The notes under the pieces: model-generated
The model's database searches: none
Told to the model about the DNA's origin: nothing
The model's input: the letters and a program-made list of their open reading frames with translations, nothing else
Shown here: in pieces, positions 24,902-37,514 of the stretch
How positions within the stretch are numbered: position 1 is the stretch's first letter
Layout: each line of letters opens with the position of its first letter
Origin: Adenanthera pavonina
Lineage: Eukaryota > Streptophyta > Magnoliopsida > Fabales > Fabaceae
Assembly (NCBI GenBank): GCA_026686845.1
Contig: JAIVEN010000024.1
Coordinates: 8,109,501-8,173,500, forward strand
DNA: 64,000 nt
Direction of reading: 5' to 3'
Translations under genes and position numbers: made by a program

Positions 24902-26759
24902 GGGCTAATTAACTTCTTTCCTTAATCATACATTAGTCTTCTTATTTCCTTTCTCATGACTATTTCTTTGTCTAATTTATCTTCCTTTATGCATTAGTGT
25001 CTCCCCATTGCTTTTTTTCACGGCTACTTTTCTTTATTTTTATCATTCATTTCTTACTGGCCTCTTTCATTTATCATTGAAAACATTTTGCCACTAGTAC
25101 CACTTTCATTTCATATGTGGGGTATTTACCTTTAAACTTATCATCACCCACCATCATACTTCTTAGCTACTTTTGAGTCAGTGGCTGGACAATCAAGAAA
25201 AGCCTTAGATGAACATTCATACTAGCTGCTGATTAATGACGTTCATATCTTTCTAAAATCATCCTAGGTCATCATTTTTCAGAGAACTATCAGTACTGTA
25301 GGGCTCATCATCTCATTCTCGATAGAGGTCTACTGCAACCTCATTATTGGTCTATAGTGACCATGAGATCTACTATGATCTCTAAGCCCTGCTAGGATCC
25401 TTTGTGATCCTACATCATCTTTTTACTGATAGGATCTGACTGCGATCTAACTCTGAAAGAATTCAAGACCTAAGGTAAATAAATAATATGTAAAACATCC
25501 TCAACTAATCCAGCAACTACAATTAGCTATCCTTAAGACTAATCTCTTATGCCACTATAATATTCTTAGGTCAGATTTTCATGAAATGATACTTTATACT
25601 TGCAGGGGAAAACTATCATCGAGAAGAGTATCTTTCTTTTCTTTCTACGATTATTTCATAGCTTCATTTTCTTTCTGCTTTTCTCACTTTTGTCAGTAGC
25701 AACTTCTTTAATATTTAATAGGTAACAAACATAAAACTTTGATAATTCAAATTATTCCCTTTCATTCTGCTAGCCTCTACCAGCATACTAAATCGCACAC
25801 TTTCTATTGAGGCTTTCCTTTCCCTGATGATTGGCTTTATTCCTCTTCTTAGCTTTTTTGTCTTCCACCTCTAGTCACCATCCTGTTATAACTAGTTGGA
25901 GTTCCGTACTAACTGTATAAAGGTGGCTTCGTACTTACTTATTGACTAATCCATCACTTATCGGAACATAATGATCTCATCTTCTTTCTCATCTCTAACT
26001 GATTGCAAGAAATATTTATCGTAAAAGATTACAAAATACTCCCAATGTTAAGGGTATGTTCCGAGCTTGCAAGATCAACTCAATATTACGCCACCACTTA
26101 TCTATTTTTTTTTTAAGTGCGTAACATTTAGCCTATAAGGCTTTCATTTATGAGGAATATTCCATTAACCTGAAAATCCTTTCTAACTCAGTATCTAGTC
26201 CTCAACCATTTATACATCAAACTTTTCATTAAATAAGGGAGGACATCATTTTTAGAACTGAGCTATTACATGCTGCGGGTTAGCATGATTAATTTTTGTT
26301 CTCGCTGCCAGGTTCATTAGTACAACCTGCGATACCTGCTACTTATACTACCTCAGAGATGAAATTTTAACTATAGTTTCTTGAAGTTGTTTCTGAGTGT
26401 CTAAGGTTCATTGTAACTTTTCAAAAATCCTTTGCTGCTGATCTCGTCTATTCATAATAACTTGCAAAGGATCCTGTGATGTCTTTCCTTATTCATAAGT
26501 CTTTTAATCTTATTCGTCTCCTGATGCGAACCTTTTCATTCATCTTTATTCCATTGTTATAATAATAAATTCACAATGCCTAACCATTCTACTTCGATAA
26601 CATTTATAAACATGATACATTTATTTACATAAGTAAACTCCATACATAAGTTCTTATGATCTCATTACATTCACATATTTATACATGATTTACATATAGT
26701 CTCATGCATCATTCCATTTCGGAAAAACCAGAGCTACTTTCACCTCCAAAAAAATCTTC

Positions 26760-27680
26760 ATCGAAATTCTCTTCTGGATGCTCTTCTGAGTCCTCATAAT
26801 CTTCTTCTTCTATGTCTATAACAGGATCCTCCTATTCCAGTCGGATTGCCTCCAAATATGCTAGCTCTTCAATACAATCTTGAAATGTTTCTGGCATTTC
26901 TTCCTAGAGTCTAACTTTATACGACATCTAATACTCGTCACCTGGTAGTACATTCTTCATTGCATTGATCCAGGCTACCACCATATGGAAGTAGTTTAGG
27001 GTTTTCAAGACTGCCTAGCATCTCTAACTTTACCTAAAAAAGTCAAGATTCTAGATTCTATAAAATGCTCCTGGCTTTCCCAGAATAGCTGCATAACCAT
27101 TGTTCTAGTTTTGTGGCATCAGCAGATTGGGGAATAGGGCTAAAGTCTTTTGGAGTTATTACTTGATCATTAGCTCATACTGGCTGATGATTTAGTCGAA
27201 TATCCCCTTATATGCAATAGGTTGTAGCACATTCTTCTAGACCGCCAAACTGTGCACTCTTTAACTTAGCTTTAATATAAAGCCAGAAGAAATCATTAGG
27301 GATTTCATTGACTAGTGTATCAATCCATAATGACTCCAGGTAATATACCCCTTTACCTACTAGAAAGCCCTTGACCTTAATAACTTCATATAGGAAATAT
27401 AACACCTGCTTAAGCCCTCTAAATATGCCTCACTTTTTTTGAAACACTTTTGAACAATTTGGTATACCTTATCTTTCATATTAATCGGACTGTCATTACC
27501 AAGGTTATCTGGATCTAGTAAAAACCCAGCCTCATACTCCACAGTTTTTGTAGCTTCTATTCTTGATTTCTGTACTTGAGCAGGAAGAGCTAAAACAACT
27601 TGGGACGTTACTGCTTTATCAGGTTCAAATCTAGTTGGATGAGGTCCAACATTAACCTACGGTTTGTCTAAACTTCCTAT
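26760..27680 (-). pseudogene. Leader ORF remnant, LARD-like copy 2
   Basis: Near the primer site on the minus strand the translations run QVVLALPAQVQK, then EYEAGFLLDPDNLGNDSP (27542-27360). VYQIVQKCFKKSEAYLEG follows, then in a shifted frame ESLWIDTLVNEIPNDFFWLY (27405-27208) and further on ESRILTFLGKVRDARQS near 27060. These line up in the same order with the Tekay-like leader frame at 11509-12140. The protein is broken by at least two frameshifts. Its function is unknown. Confidence 0.6.
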
Positions 27681-27911
27681 TGATAACTGATTTAAGCCAA
27701 TACTTTTATCATTTTCATCCATCTCTAGCTCAGGGAACACCCATCTCTTATGGTCAGGATCCTAGCTATTGTTTGAGAAAACATCTTATTTGCCTCCATA
27801 CACAATAGCAATCCATGTCAATAAACTAATCCAAAGGAATATTAATAATCAACATATTCCTTTCTCTAATCATAACCATTTTTGGCCAAAATATAATGCT
27901 TTGAGAGCCTA

Positions 27912-27935
27912 AACCTTCGGCTCTGATACCAAAAA
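27912..27935 (-). other. Primer-binding site of the LARD-like element
   Basis: The minus strand reads TTTTTGGTATCAGAGCCG, an exact match to the TGGTATCAGAGC tRNA-Met motif, directly beside the LTR. Confidence 0.85.
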
Positions 27936-30630
27936 TGGAACACCTCTATTTACAACCGTTTCCCATGTATTAGGCCTCATTAGAAACTAATTATACTTAA
28001 TTAGAAGCTTGAATCACATAAATGTTATAATAAAATTTTCCAAATTTTGGGTACTATTCATTTAATCAAATTCCTTTTTCCCGAATGAATTTCAGAAAAT
28101 CACAACTAATTCAATAAAAATCATATGAAAGTAATTCAAGTCTCTATGGATATATTAAAATATTATATACATGGGAAAAATATCAATCAGAGAAATTACT
28201 TGGCCAATTTACACAGTAAATTTTGTGAATTTCTATTGTTCATATGGTCAATTTCAGAAATTCCAGTTTTCTGGGATAACTTTGAAAATTCACTATAAAT
28301 CGTACACTCATCCAAATTGAGTGATCTTTAGACAATATTAAAGATATTTCTGTCTAGGTTTTAAGCATACATAACATTCATACTTTGTAAATCAAATAGC
28401 CCATACTATAGCATGATCATTTGGTAGTAGTCAGAATGACCATTTGTATCCGAATACTTACAATACAAAAATTGTAAGATATTCACATGACCATATTTCA
28501 TCTTCATATCATGCCATACATTAGCTAGGACTTAAAGGAACATAAAAAATAGCTAGGACTTAAAGGAACATAAAAAATTGGAGAAACATATTTATCATTA
28601 CATTTACAAATTTATACAAAAGCTTGAAATTCATGGCCAATGCTAGCTTTATCAATTTAAATACCAAATTCTTTCTCCTTTCCCTTCTCTTCCGGTCTTG
28701 CCATTATTGCTACCTAATCATTGTTAATATTTGGGGGTGTGAGATTCAAAAAATCTCAGTAGATAAATCCCATATAAGCCATCATATCATCATATTGAGC
28801 ACGAAAACATCAAGTAAACATAGGCATATTGGAAACATATACATTTTATAAAAATTTTGACAGAGTCTCATTTTGTAAAATGGACATCCCAGGGTTCCAA
28901 ACTCCTCATACAACTCAACCAACAACATAGAAATATCACCAATCAACATTTCATACATATGTCATAGTGTCAAATATCAAAGAAACAATAATGACAATGT
29001 GATGTTAGTAAAGAGAATTATCTACCTTATAGTACTTCCTTGCTTCCCACACTTTGTCCAACACTTCTTGGACCTTCTAAAACTTCTCCAAGCTCTCTTA
29101 GGCTTCCTCAAACCTAAACATATCATCAAACAATTACTCAAGCTAATGATTCCATGACTTTCTTCAAAAAGTGTTTATGAAACCCTAATTCTTAAAAAAT
29201 TCACCATAAATTCATTTCTAACTCAAAAATGATGAATTATACCTCTATTCCATGTAATTTTTCATGACGAAACCAAATATGGCCTCAGAATTAGCAAATT
29301 ACATCCCTAGATATGGTTACTGTTCATTCCGAATTAAGCTTTAAAAACCTAAAAATTTCACTTTCTTAATCTTAAGCTTTTTCATGAAATCATCACTTGT
29401 TCCTAAGGTTTTTGACCATGGGGAATCGATTTTTTAAGTCAAAATCATGAAATTCCAACTGTAAATATTCCCCATGTTCTGACCAAAATTGTCATAACAT
29501 GGAAGAAAAATATTTTTTTTAAAACACTTCAAACTAGCCATGGATTCTTGCTTCTAGTGGTTAATCTAAGCTTTTCCCTAAGTTTAATAGTTGATTGACC
29601 CATTTCCTTGCTTAATCATGCCATGGATGAAACCCTAAGAGGATGGAGAAGAAAAACTAATCCATGAACCTTGCTCCAAATACTACAAATAGTAAGTTAG
29701 AAGTAGTAGAAGACTTACCTAGAACTTAAGCCTTCAACTTTCCCTTGAGCTTTCTCTTCTCCTTCACTCTTTTCTCTCGTTACTTTCTTGTGTTTTTCAG
29801 CCCTCTATTTACTGCTGCAACTCTCATGATATGAAGTGGAAAGATGGTAATTAAATGGTTAATTAGATGGTTTAATGATATTGCTAATCATGGTTAATTA
29901 GCAAAAGTAACCATGCTTACTTTTTGGTCAAAAATTCAACAACTTGTTAAGGATGTTTTTCTAAAAATTCAAGCTACCCATGCTGCCCATTTTGCACGCC
30001 CAATGAGAGTGTTCTAAGTGTCTAGTATGCTCAATTTTTCTTGGTCCAAATATATCTTGAACTAGGTAATTTTTAACCGCACCGATAAAACCGCCTTTAT
30101 AGTAATTTAGCATTCTTGGGCTACAAGACTATTCTAATTTTATTTTTATATTTTCATAATTATCCTGTCCCAAATGGTATTTGTGTATGGCCCATATCTT
30201 GTCTTGGTTACTTTTTTATTATCAGTAGGACCCACAGTTTACTTTATCAGTTTACTGTTATTTTTGGACACTTGACACTAATTATTTCTTTTTTCTTGAA
30301 CATTAACTCTCAGTGCCATATACCATTGGACTTCTCTCACCGAGGGCTTCATTTTGATAGTAATTTTATATATTTACAAAATTGCCCTTAACCTAGGTTA
30401 AATTATAATTTCTGAAACTTTCGGGTCATTAAGTGTAATTTTCCCCAAGCGCTTTTCTATTTCTTCCCAACGTAATTTTTATAAATTTAGGGATATGGAT
30501 GTCATTTTTGAAATTATTGAGGGGTAAAAATATAATTTCTTATTTTTTCATATGACTGGAAAAAATAACCTCTTTGCCCTTTTTCACACAAAATAGTGTC
30601 TGTCCGTTTTCATGAATTCCTTATACATTT
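27936..30630 (-). repeat. LARD-like element, high-side LTR (5' LTR), first part
   Basis: Begins tggaacacc (TG retained) and matches 19428-22087. A hairpin of the recurring type lies at 28741-28757. It has an extra segment at about 28360-28437 and a local duplication (gctaggacttaaaggaacat, twice, near 28525-28570). It stops at the word cattt (30626-30630), where the next insertion begins. The last 64 bp lie at 49379-49442. Confidence 0.9.
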
Positions 30631-32416
30631 TGTCATACCTTACTTTCTTATATTATTTTCCATGTATGATAGCATATATGATACTAAATGAGCTAATTTA
30701 GAAGCTTGAATTATTAAAAGATTGAATGAGAAAAATTCAATTTTTCAAAATACTATTCATCTGATAATTTATTTTCTTATCTAAAATTTGAAAAATCATA
30801 ACTAAATCTAGGAAAATCATATGAGGATGATTCAAGTTTCTAAAAATAGCTGATAATATTTCTTACATGGAAAAAATATATAACCAGAACTTAATTGAGT
30901 TAATTCATTCATAAAATTAGTTGAATTATACTATTTATTTGGTAAAAACTACTTTTTCAGATTTTCTGAGCCATCTTCAAAAATTCATAACAATTCGTAT
31001 ACTTATCCAAATCAAGTGATCTTTTTCTCTTTGAAAAGATCTCTATGTATACTTTCCAAGAATATATAATACTCATATATAAAACTGAATTTAGAATAAA
31101 CAGTAACTATATAACTAATTAGTGCGCATAATGGACAGATTTACATACCAACTTCCAAAAACTAAATACATAACCTACTTACATAATTCAAACTCTTCCA
31201 AAATATATTCTTAACATCACAATAACTCTAAAGGAACATTATAGCAGTAAAACACAGCTTCATGAAAATACATATGATTTCATATATAATTACAAGAAAA
31301 CAAGCAACCAAGGTGGTTATAAATCTAATCATCATTAATCTTCTTCTTGCCTTTTGTCTTCTTGGAAGTCTTGCCATCACTTGCCTTTTAGTGCTTCGGG
31401 GTGAGATTTGGGAAGATCTCAGTAGCTAGTTTATCTCTTGCAAATATATCATTCAAGTTTCACAAATAGTTCACATATAAACACATAAATCATTAAAATA
31501 CCATATTGCCAAGTAAAAACTTTGGCAGAGTTTCCCCTTAGAAAATGGACATCCCGATGAATAAAACCCCTCATTTTATAGCCAAAACCAGTCACAAAGT
31601 AACACAAATACAATATGACTACAAGTTATAATCATGGAAATAACAAAGAATAACATATTGCAATAAAATAAACTCAGCTACCTTTTATGTTTTTCTTTAC
31701 TTTTACACTTGGAACCAAAACTTCCACTAGTTTTCTTGAACTCCCACAAGTCCTAAAACATCATTCAATATCAATTTAATCAACTAGAACAAAGGGTTGC
31801 CTTACAAAGTCTCACTAAAACCCTAAAAATCTAAATTCTTTATCTCTTGGTTTTCCTTAAATCCAATACTTGTTCTTAGCTAACTTGGACCCAAGGAATC
31901 TATTTTTAAGATCAAAACAATGAAAATACAACTCTTTCCCATCATACTAAGCTCACCAAAATCTGACTTATAGTAAGAGAAATTGGTTTTTCTCAAAACT
32001 TGCTTAAATCATACTATACATAATTCCTCTTGCAAAATCTCATACCTAATCATGATTTTATAGCTTTAAACAACTCCCCATACTCAAACAAGCTTAGATC
32101 AAAATTGTATAGAGATAGGAAAGAAAATATTTCATGGAAACTTAAGCCAAACAACCAAGAAAAAAATACTAGAACACTTGTAAGTTATAAGAGAAACACT
32201 TACAACTTTTCTTAGATTCCCTTCCTTTCTTCCTTGCTATATGGTCGACCAAGACATGGGAAAGGAGGGAGTATATATAAATTTGTCAACCAATAAAAAT
32301 TTTCCACTTAATGTTCATGAAATCTCTATGGAAAATGACATAATTAATTGAATAATACAATTTCATCATGTGCAACTTGTTGGCCACGAAATAGGAAGTA
32401 TTTTGGTCCAAAAAAT
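30631..32416 (-). repeat. Solo LTR, first part
   Basis: This is the left part of a solo LTR starting TGTCATACC. It is flanked by cattt (30626-30630), which recurs at 49374-49378. It contains a hairpin-like motif at 31403-31420 and the ggacatcc block near 31545. No primer site or purine tract lies beside either end, so it is a solo LTR. It is split at 32417 by the Sirevirus and resumes after 48707. Confidence 0.85.
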
Positions 32417-34133
32417 TGTTAGATAAGCTAGCTTCCCAAGAGGGGGGGTGAATTGGGAAGATTAAAATTTTCTACAAAAGTCAAGCGTATAGTGAAGACA
32501 AACAAGACTGTAAAACAGAGTACAATATAATAGCAATGTAAGAGCAGTAAGGGAGAAGGATTGACACAGATATTTATCCTGGTTCGGTCTTTCAATCTTG
32601 ACCTACGTCCGGTCCCCAAGCAACTACTTGAGATTTTCAACTATCCTGCAAGAATTCAGTGGGCTTCTTACAATTGCCACAGTACAGCTTTGATGCTCTG
32701 TTCTTAGAGCTTACAAGTTCTCTTTTTGCACTCTAGTCAAGTGCTTCCCAAATCCCTTGTGAAATTCCCTCACAAGAAAATATTTCTTGCAGATGAAGAT
32801 AAGATTGATTACAAAAAATAAACTCTCTAATTTAAAGTGTATATGAAAGTTTAAGTGCAGAAAATTGAAGCATGAGAGTAAAAGACTTTGAGTTGAGAAT
32901 TTAACAGAGTTTCAGTATATACAATGTTAAAATCGTTACCCACAACTTCAAATGATGTTATATTTATAGATTTAGGTCTTAACAATACGTTAGAGACAAA
33001 ATCTATCTGTTGGAGAAGTTACCCAACGGTTACTCTGAAAAACTATCCGTTCACCAACCGCATTTAATGCTTCTAACATTCAAAGTTTGAATTTTGGTTG
33101 GTCAATAGACGAATTTCGAAGAGACCAAAAGTTAAAGACTTCAACGTTAAATTTCAAAGTTCGTCTGTTGTAAAGCAAAGTTCAAATTTTCATCATTGAA
33201 AAATTTTTCTGTGTTGGAACATACGAATTTTCAAGTTGAAAGTTCTTCTTAAAAGTGTGAACAGTAGTCCCAAATTGCTACAGTGCCTTCGAAGTTCGAA
33301 TTTTGGTGCCCAAAATTTGTCTGTCAGTGGGCAGCTCAATGTGGCGCAATAGTTCATCTTTTTGAAATTTTCATTTTCAAGATTCAAAGTTCGTCTGTGA
33401 GAGAGAACTCTTATCAGACTTAGTTCAAGATTTGAATTTCTAAATACCAGTATTCGTATGACAAAAGATTGTCCAAACAGACTTGCATGCTTTGTTTCTG
33501 AAATTCAAATTTTCAATATCAAAATTCATCTGTCAGTGAGCTGATTTTGGATTCTTTCTAAACTTCACTTTCAGATGAACTTTGACATATCCTAAGACGA
33601 ATTTTTCATATTTCATGAATTGTTTTTTGGCAGAAATTCAAATTTTCAAAAGTTGAAGTTCGTCTGTCAGTGAAGACTCTTATCAGACTTGTTTCAAAGT
33701 TCAAATTTCTACAGTCAAAGTTCGTCTGTCAGTGAAAGCTCTTTTTATACTTGTTTCAAAATTCAAATTTCTACAGTCAAAGTTCTTCTGTCAGAGAAGG
33801 CTCTTTTTAGACTTGTTTATTTTTAATTCGAATTTCGAATTTCCAAAGCTAAAGTTCAAATTTTGAAAACAACGGATCAGTATTAACCTTTCAAAATTTG
33901 TCTGTTGATGGGTGTTTTTCAAATATTCCATGAATTAATATAGAATCATAGTTTTAAAACATCTTTTTTCCAATTCAAAGTCTTTTACTCAATTTAAACA
34001 CTGTTAGAAATTCTACATCTATTCTTGTGCTGGATTTTCTTGAATTTCTTCACTTGAGATCTTTTATGCACCTTTGATATCTTCTCTTCAAGCTCTTAAA
34101 GGTTGGTTTGGAATCATCAAAACACTTGATTCT
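32417..34133 (-). repeat. Sirevirus LTR, low side (its 3' LTR)
   Basis: 1.72 kb, starting TGTTAGATAAG with the Sirevirus-type stretch gggggggtgaattgggaag. It is followed by the reversed purine tract. It matches 46995-48707 with several percent divergence by eye. A TATA-like box on the minus strand lies at 32961-32970 (tctataaata). From about 33060 to 33910 it carries many variants of ttcgtctgtcagtga. Confidence 0.9.
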
Positions 34134-34150
34134 TCTCCCCCCTTTTGATG
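34134..34150 (-). other. Polypurine tract of the Sirevirus
   Basis: AAAAGGGGGGAGAAG on the minus strand, preceded by TTTGTCATCATC, the arrangement usual in Sireviruses. Confidence 0.8.
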
Positions 34151-34433
34151 ATGACAAAACAACTTACAAACTGGATTAGTACTTGGGTTTGCTTTAGCAA
34201 GCTCCCCCTTAACATATGCATTATAATTCAAAAGATATCATGTATAATGGATCAAGTAAAGAGGTTCATTAATTCATTTAAAGTTTCATCACAGGGATAG
34301 TACATAGCAATCATATAATTCAGAACACAGAATTTTCATTTCATTCAAAAGCCACATTACGAGATATTACAAACCAACAGAAAAATAACATTACAAAATA
34401 CTACAAGAAGAACCAAGCATTCATAAGTTCTAG

Positions 34434-34904
34434 TCACTTTTTCTTGGACTTAGACTTCTTGCTGTAAGTCTTGTAAAAAGACTTTCCAGTTTGCTCCAAT
34501 ATCTTCTCCCCCTTTTTGGCATCATCAGGAAGGTGTGCAAAATTAGCAGGAGGAGGAATCTGAGATGCTGGAATAGCTTGAAGAGGCACAGGGACAAAAG
34601 GCAATTATGGATTGAGCTTTGGCAAAGACTCAGAAACTTTAGAACTTTTGTCCTTACCACCAGAGATTTCAAGAAGCTCATGAATTTCTTGCCATGTAAC
34701 CGCCAACTGAGCCCTTCGTGCCTTTGAGAAACCATAAGTAGAAACAGGTGAGGGAGCAGAAGCACGAAACATTTCTTCAAGCCTTAATCTCTGAGCTTGT
34801 AAAAGAGCATTATGTGCAATGGCTTGCAAATCAACATAGGGCACAATGCTCCTTTCTTCATTTAGGGCAGCTTGCATGAATGGTGAAGTGGAGATGGATG
34901 CCAC
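34434..34904 (-). pseudogene. Sirevirus 3' extra ORF (env-like position), broken
   Basis: The ATG at 34904 opens 99 codons to a TAA at 34605. The same frame then continues (LPFVPVPLQAIPASQI, DDAKKGEKILEQTGKSFYK, YSKKSKSK) to about 34434, roughly 157 codons in all. Segments include SIVPYVDLQAIAHNALLQAQ and KARRAQLAVTWQEIHELLEI. The tail is Lys/Ser-rich. It lies between pol and the 3' LTR, where Sireviruses often carry an env-like frame. I see no signal peptide and no clear membrane segment, so a membrane role is not supported here. It may be the remaining C-terminal part of a longer ORF. Confidence 0.55.
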
Positions 34905-35079
34905 TAGTCTCTCAACTTGCTCAGATTCTTAAGATGAAAGAATTAAGTCCTGAGCATCTTCTGAAATAGGCTCATGGGAGCTTGGTTCCTAAGGACATTC
35001 TTTCTCCATGCCATAGTCATCTATGTTAAGTCATTCTTCTGTATTGGGTTATGTCAAAGGTTTTTCCTCCTTCATCTAT

Positions 35080-36010
35080 GTTAAGCTTAGTTGCAACAGC
35101 CATAGGAGTTCCTACTGACTTGGCCTTTTCCAAGCCAAACTTTTTCAGCAGCTCTTTCAAATATTTTGATTGGTTGAGGAAGATACCATCATCACATTGC
35201 TTAATTGCAGTCCAAGAAAGAAGTTAAGCTTACCCATCATTGACATTTCGAATTTACCTTGCATTAGCTTAGAAAAATTCTTGCAAAGAGATTCATTAGT
35301 AGCACCAAATATAATATCATCAACATAAATTTGAACAATAAGTAAATCTTTGTTTTCTTTCTTAGTGAACAGAGTAGTATCTACTTTTCCTCTATTGAAT
35401 CCCTTTTCAGTTAGAAAGTTGCTTAGTCTTTCATACCATGCTCTAGGAGCTTGTTTCAAATCGTAAAGAGCTTTCTTCAGTTTATAAACATGGTTTGGTT
35501 TTATAGAATCCTCAAAGCCTATAGGTTGATCTACATAAACTTCTTCCATGATATATCCATTCAGAAAAGAACTTTTCACATCCATTTGATATAACATTAT
35601 GTTTTTCATGCATGCATATGCTAGCAGGATTGTAATTGCTTATAATCTAGCAACTAGAGTAAAGGTTTCTTCAAAATCAATGCCTTCTTCTTGATTATAT
35701 CCTTTGGCAACCAGTCTTACTTTATTTCTTATTATTGTTCCAGATTCATCAAGTTTATTTCTGAAGACCCATTCAGTGCCAATGATAGGGTGACTTTTAG
35801 GTCTAGGCACTAAATCCCAAACTTGATTTCTTTCAAACTAATTTAATTCATCTTGCATGGCCAGAATCCAATATTCATTAGTTAAGGCTTCTTCAGTACA
35901 CTTAGGTTCAATTTGAGAAATGAAAGCACTGTTGATAATCTGATCTCTTAGCTGTTTTCTGGTTTTAACTTTCTCTTGAACATCCCCAATCACTTGATCA
36001 ACAGGATGAT
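35080..36010 (-). pseudogene. Reverse transcriptase (Sirevirus)
   Basis: The N-terminal part (about 36010-35620) has stops but reads GTEWVFRNKLDESG and NKVRLVAKGYNQEEGIDFEE. The open part 35609-35157 (150 codons) has QMDVKSSFLNG, KLKKALYDLKQAPRAWYERL and the catalytic box QIYVDDIIFGATNE, both Asp present, then MMGKLNFFLGLQ. After 35157 a few codons (LKELLKKFGLEKA, GTPMAVATKLN) follow. The frame is then lost and the RNase H domain is absent, replaced by the 3' extra ORF. The enzyme would copy element RNA into cDNA. Confidence 0.85.
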
Positions 36011-36014
36011 TCCT

Positions 36015-36989
36015 TTAATATCTCCAAGCTCTGGGAAGTTCTTGAGATATATTTTCATTATTCTCATCCTCAGAGTCTTTCTCCTGAATATCTTTCTCTA
36101 TGTTAATAGATTTAAATATGTTTAGAGTTTCAGTTTTATCTTCTTTAGAAATATCTAAGTTCTCAAAATTCGAAATAAGATTATTTTCATTAGTAACATG
36201 CTTGGAAACTATTTCATTTTCAATAAACACAACATGCACAGATTCCTCTACAGATTTAGTTTTCTTATTAAAAATTCTATATGCTTTACTACTACTAGAA
36301 TAACCCAGAAATATACCTTCATTAGATTTGGCGTCAAACTTACCCAGATTCTCCTTTCCATTGTTGTGGATGAAACATTTACAACTGAATACATGTAGAT
36401 GTGAGAGGTTTAGTTTCCTTCCTTTGTACAGCTCATAAAGAGTATTCCCCAGAATTAGTCTGATATAAGCTCTATTTATGATGTAACTTACTGTGTTTAC
36501 TGCATCAGCCCAGAATACTTGAGAGAGTTCCGTTTCATTTAACATTGCTCTTGCTATCTCTCCAATTGTTCGGTTCTTCCTTTCCACCACTCCATTCTGC
36601 TGAGGAGTTCTTGGGGCTGAGAAGTTATGATCAATTCCATGTTCATCACAGTACTCCAAGAAGCATGAATTCTCAAACTCTCCTCCATGGTAAGACCTGA
36701 TAGACACAATAGAAATACCCTTCTCATTTTGCACTTTCTTAACTAAGGTTACAAATGCATCAAAGGTTTCCCTCTTGGAGGAAAGAAACAAAGTCCAGGT
36801 AAATCTAGAGTAATCATCGACAATCACTAGAACATACAAATTTCCACCAATGCTTTTTACTCTAGATGGACCAATCAGATCCATATGCAATAGTTGCAGT
36901 GGTCTAGAAGTGGTAATTACTTTTTTAGATTTAAAAGATGATTTAGTTTGTTTTCCTTTAAGACATGCATCACACTCTATCTTTTTCAA
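36015..36989 (-). pseudogene. Integrase (Sirevirus), second catalytic Asp changed
   Basis: An open stretch of 324 codons. The zinc region ends with CDACLKGKQTKSSFK. The catalytic core has LLHMDLIGPSRVKS (first Asp) and PQQNGVVERKNRT (Glu). Copia integrases have R-S-D-H-G-G-E-F at the second Asp; here it reads IRSYHGGEFEN, so the catalytic Asp is Tyr. The C-terminal part has FIHNNGKENLGKFDAKSNEGIFLGYS, the usual copia sequence after the core. The frame ends in SQELPRAWRY before decayed linker sequence. Integration activity is unlikely. Confidence 0.9.
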
Positions 36990-37506
36990 AAGAGATTTTT
37001 GGTAATCCAGTGACTAACTCATTCTTAACCAGTTTTGACAGTTGGTTCATGTTCACATGTGCTAATCTTCTATACCATAGCCAACTATCATTATTCTGAC
37101 TAATCAAGCAAACATAATCTAAGGAAGGAAGTTCATCAAGATCAATAGTATAGCTGTTACCATCCCTTTGAGCCTTGAGGATTACTTTGTGATCACTTTT
37201 TGTGATGACCAGGCAAAATTTTGAGTCAAACAGTACCCAGTTACCTTTGTCACATGTCTGACTCACACTTAGCAGATTGTGATTGAGACTAATTACAAAC
37301 AGCACCTCTTTAATAGATGTCTCTGGATTCTTGCCCACAATTCCAATTCCAACTATTTTGTCGTATTGATTACCTACAAAGTTTACCTTTCCTCCCTTCT
37401 TGTCTCTAAGGGTGATGAATTTCTCCTTGTCACGAGTCATGTGACTTGAGTAGGCATTGTACATATACCATTTGTTGCTCTTTCTTGCTTTAAGGCAGAT
37501 TTGCAA
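36970..37506 (-). pseudogene. Protease and GAG-pre-integrase region (Sirevirus)
   Basis: 178 codons. The protease start reads KWYMYNAYSSHMTRDKEKF; the family has W-Y-x-D-S-G-C-S-x-H-M-T-G, so the catalytic Asp-Ser-Gly is Asn-Ala-Tyr. FVGNQYDKIVGIGIVG, then NLLSVSQTCDKGN follow, and LWYRRLAHVNMNQLSKLVKN is the GAG-pre-integrase segment. It overlaps the integrase frame by 20 bp, which indicates a frameshift between them. The protease cannot be active. Confidence 0.85.
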
Positions 37507-37514
37507 AATAAAGT

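Noticed and set aside
36100..36398. Plus-strand frames antisense to Sirevirus integrase
   Set aside because: Shadows of the 324-codon integrase frame.
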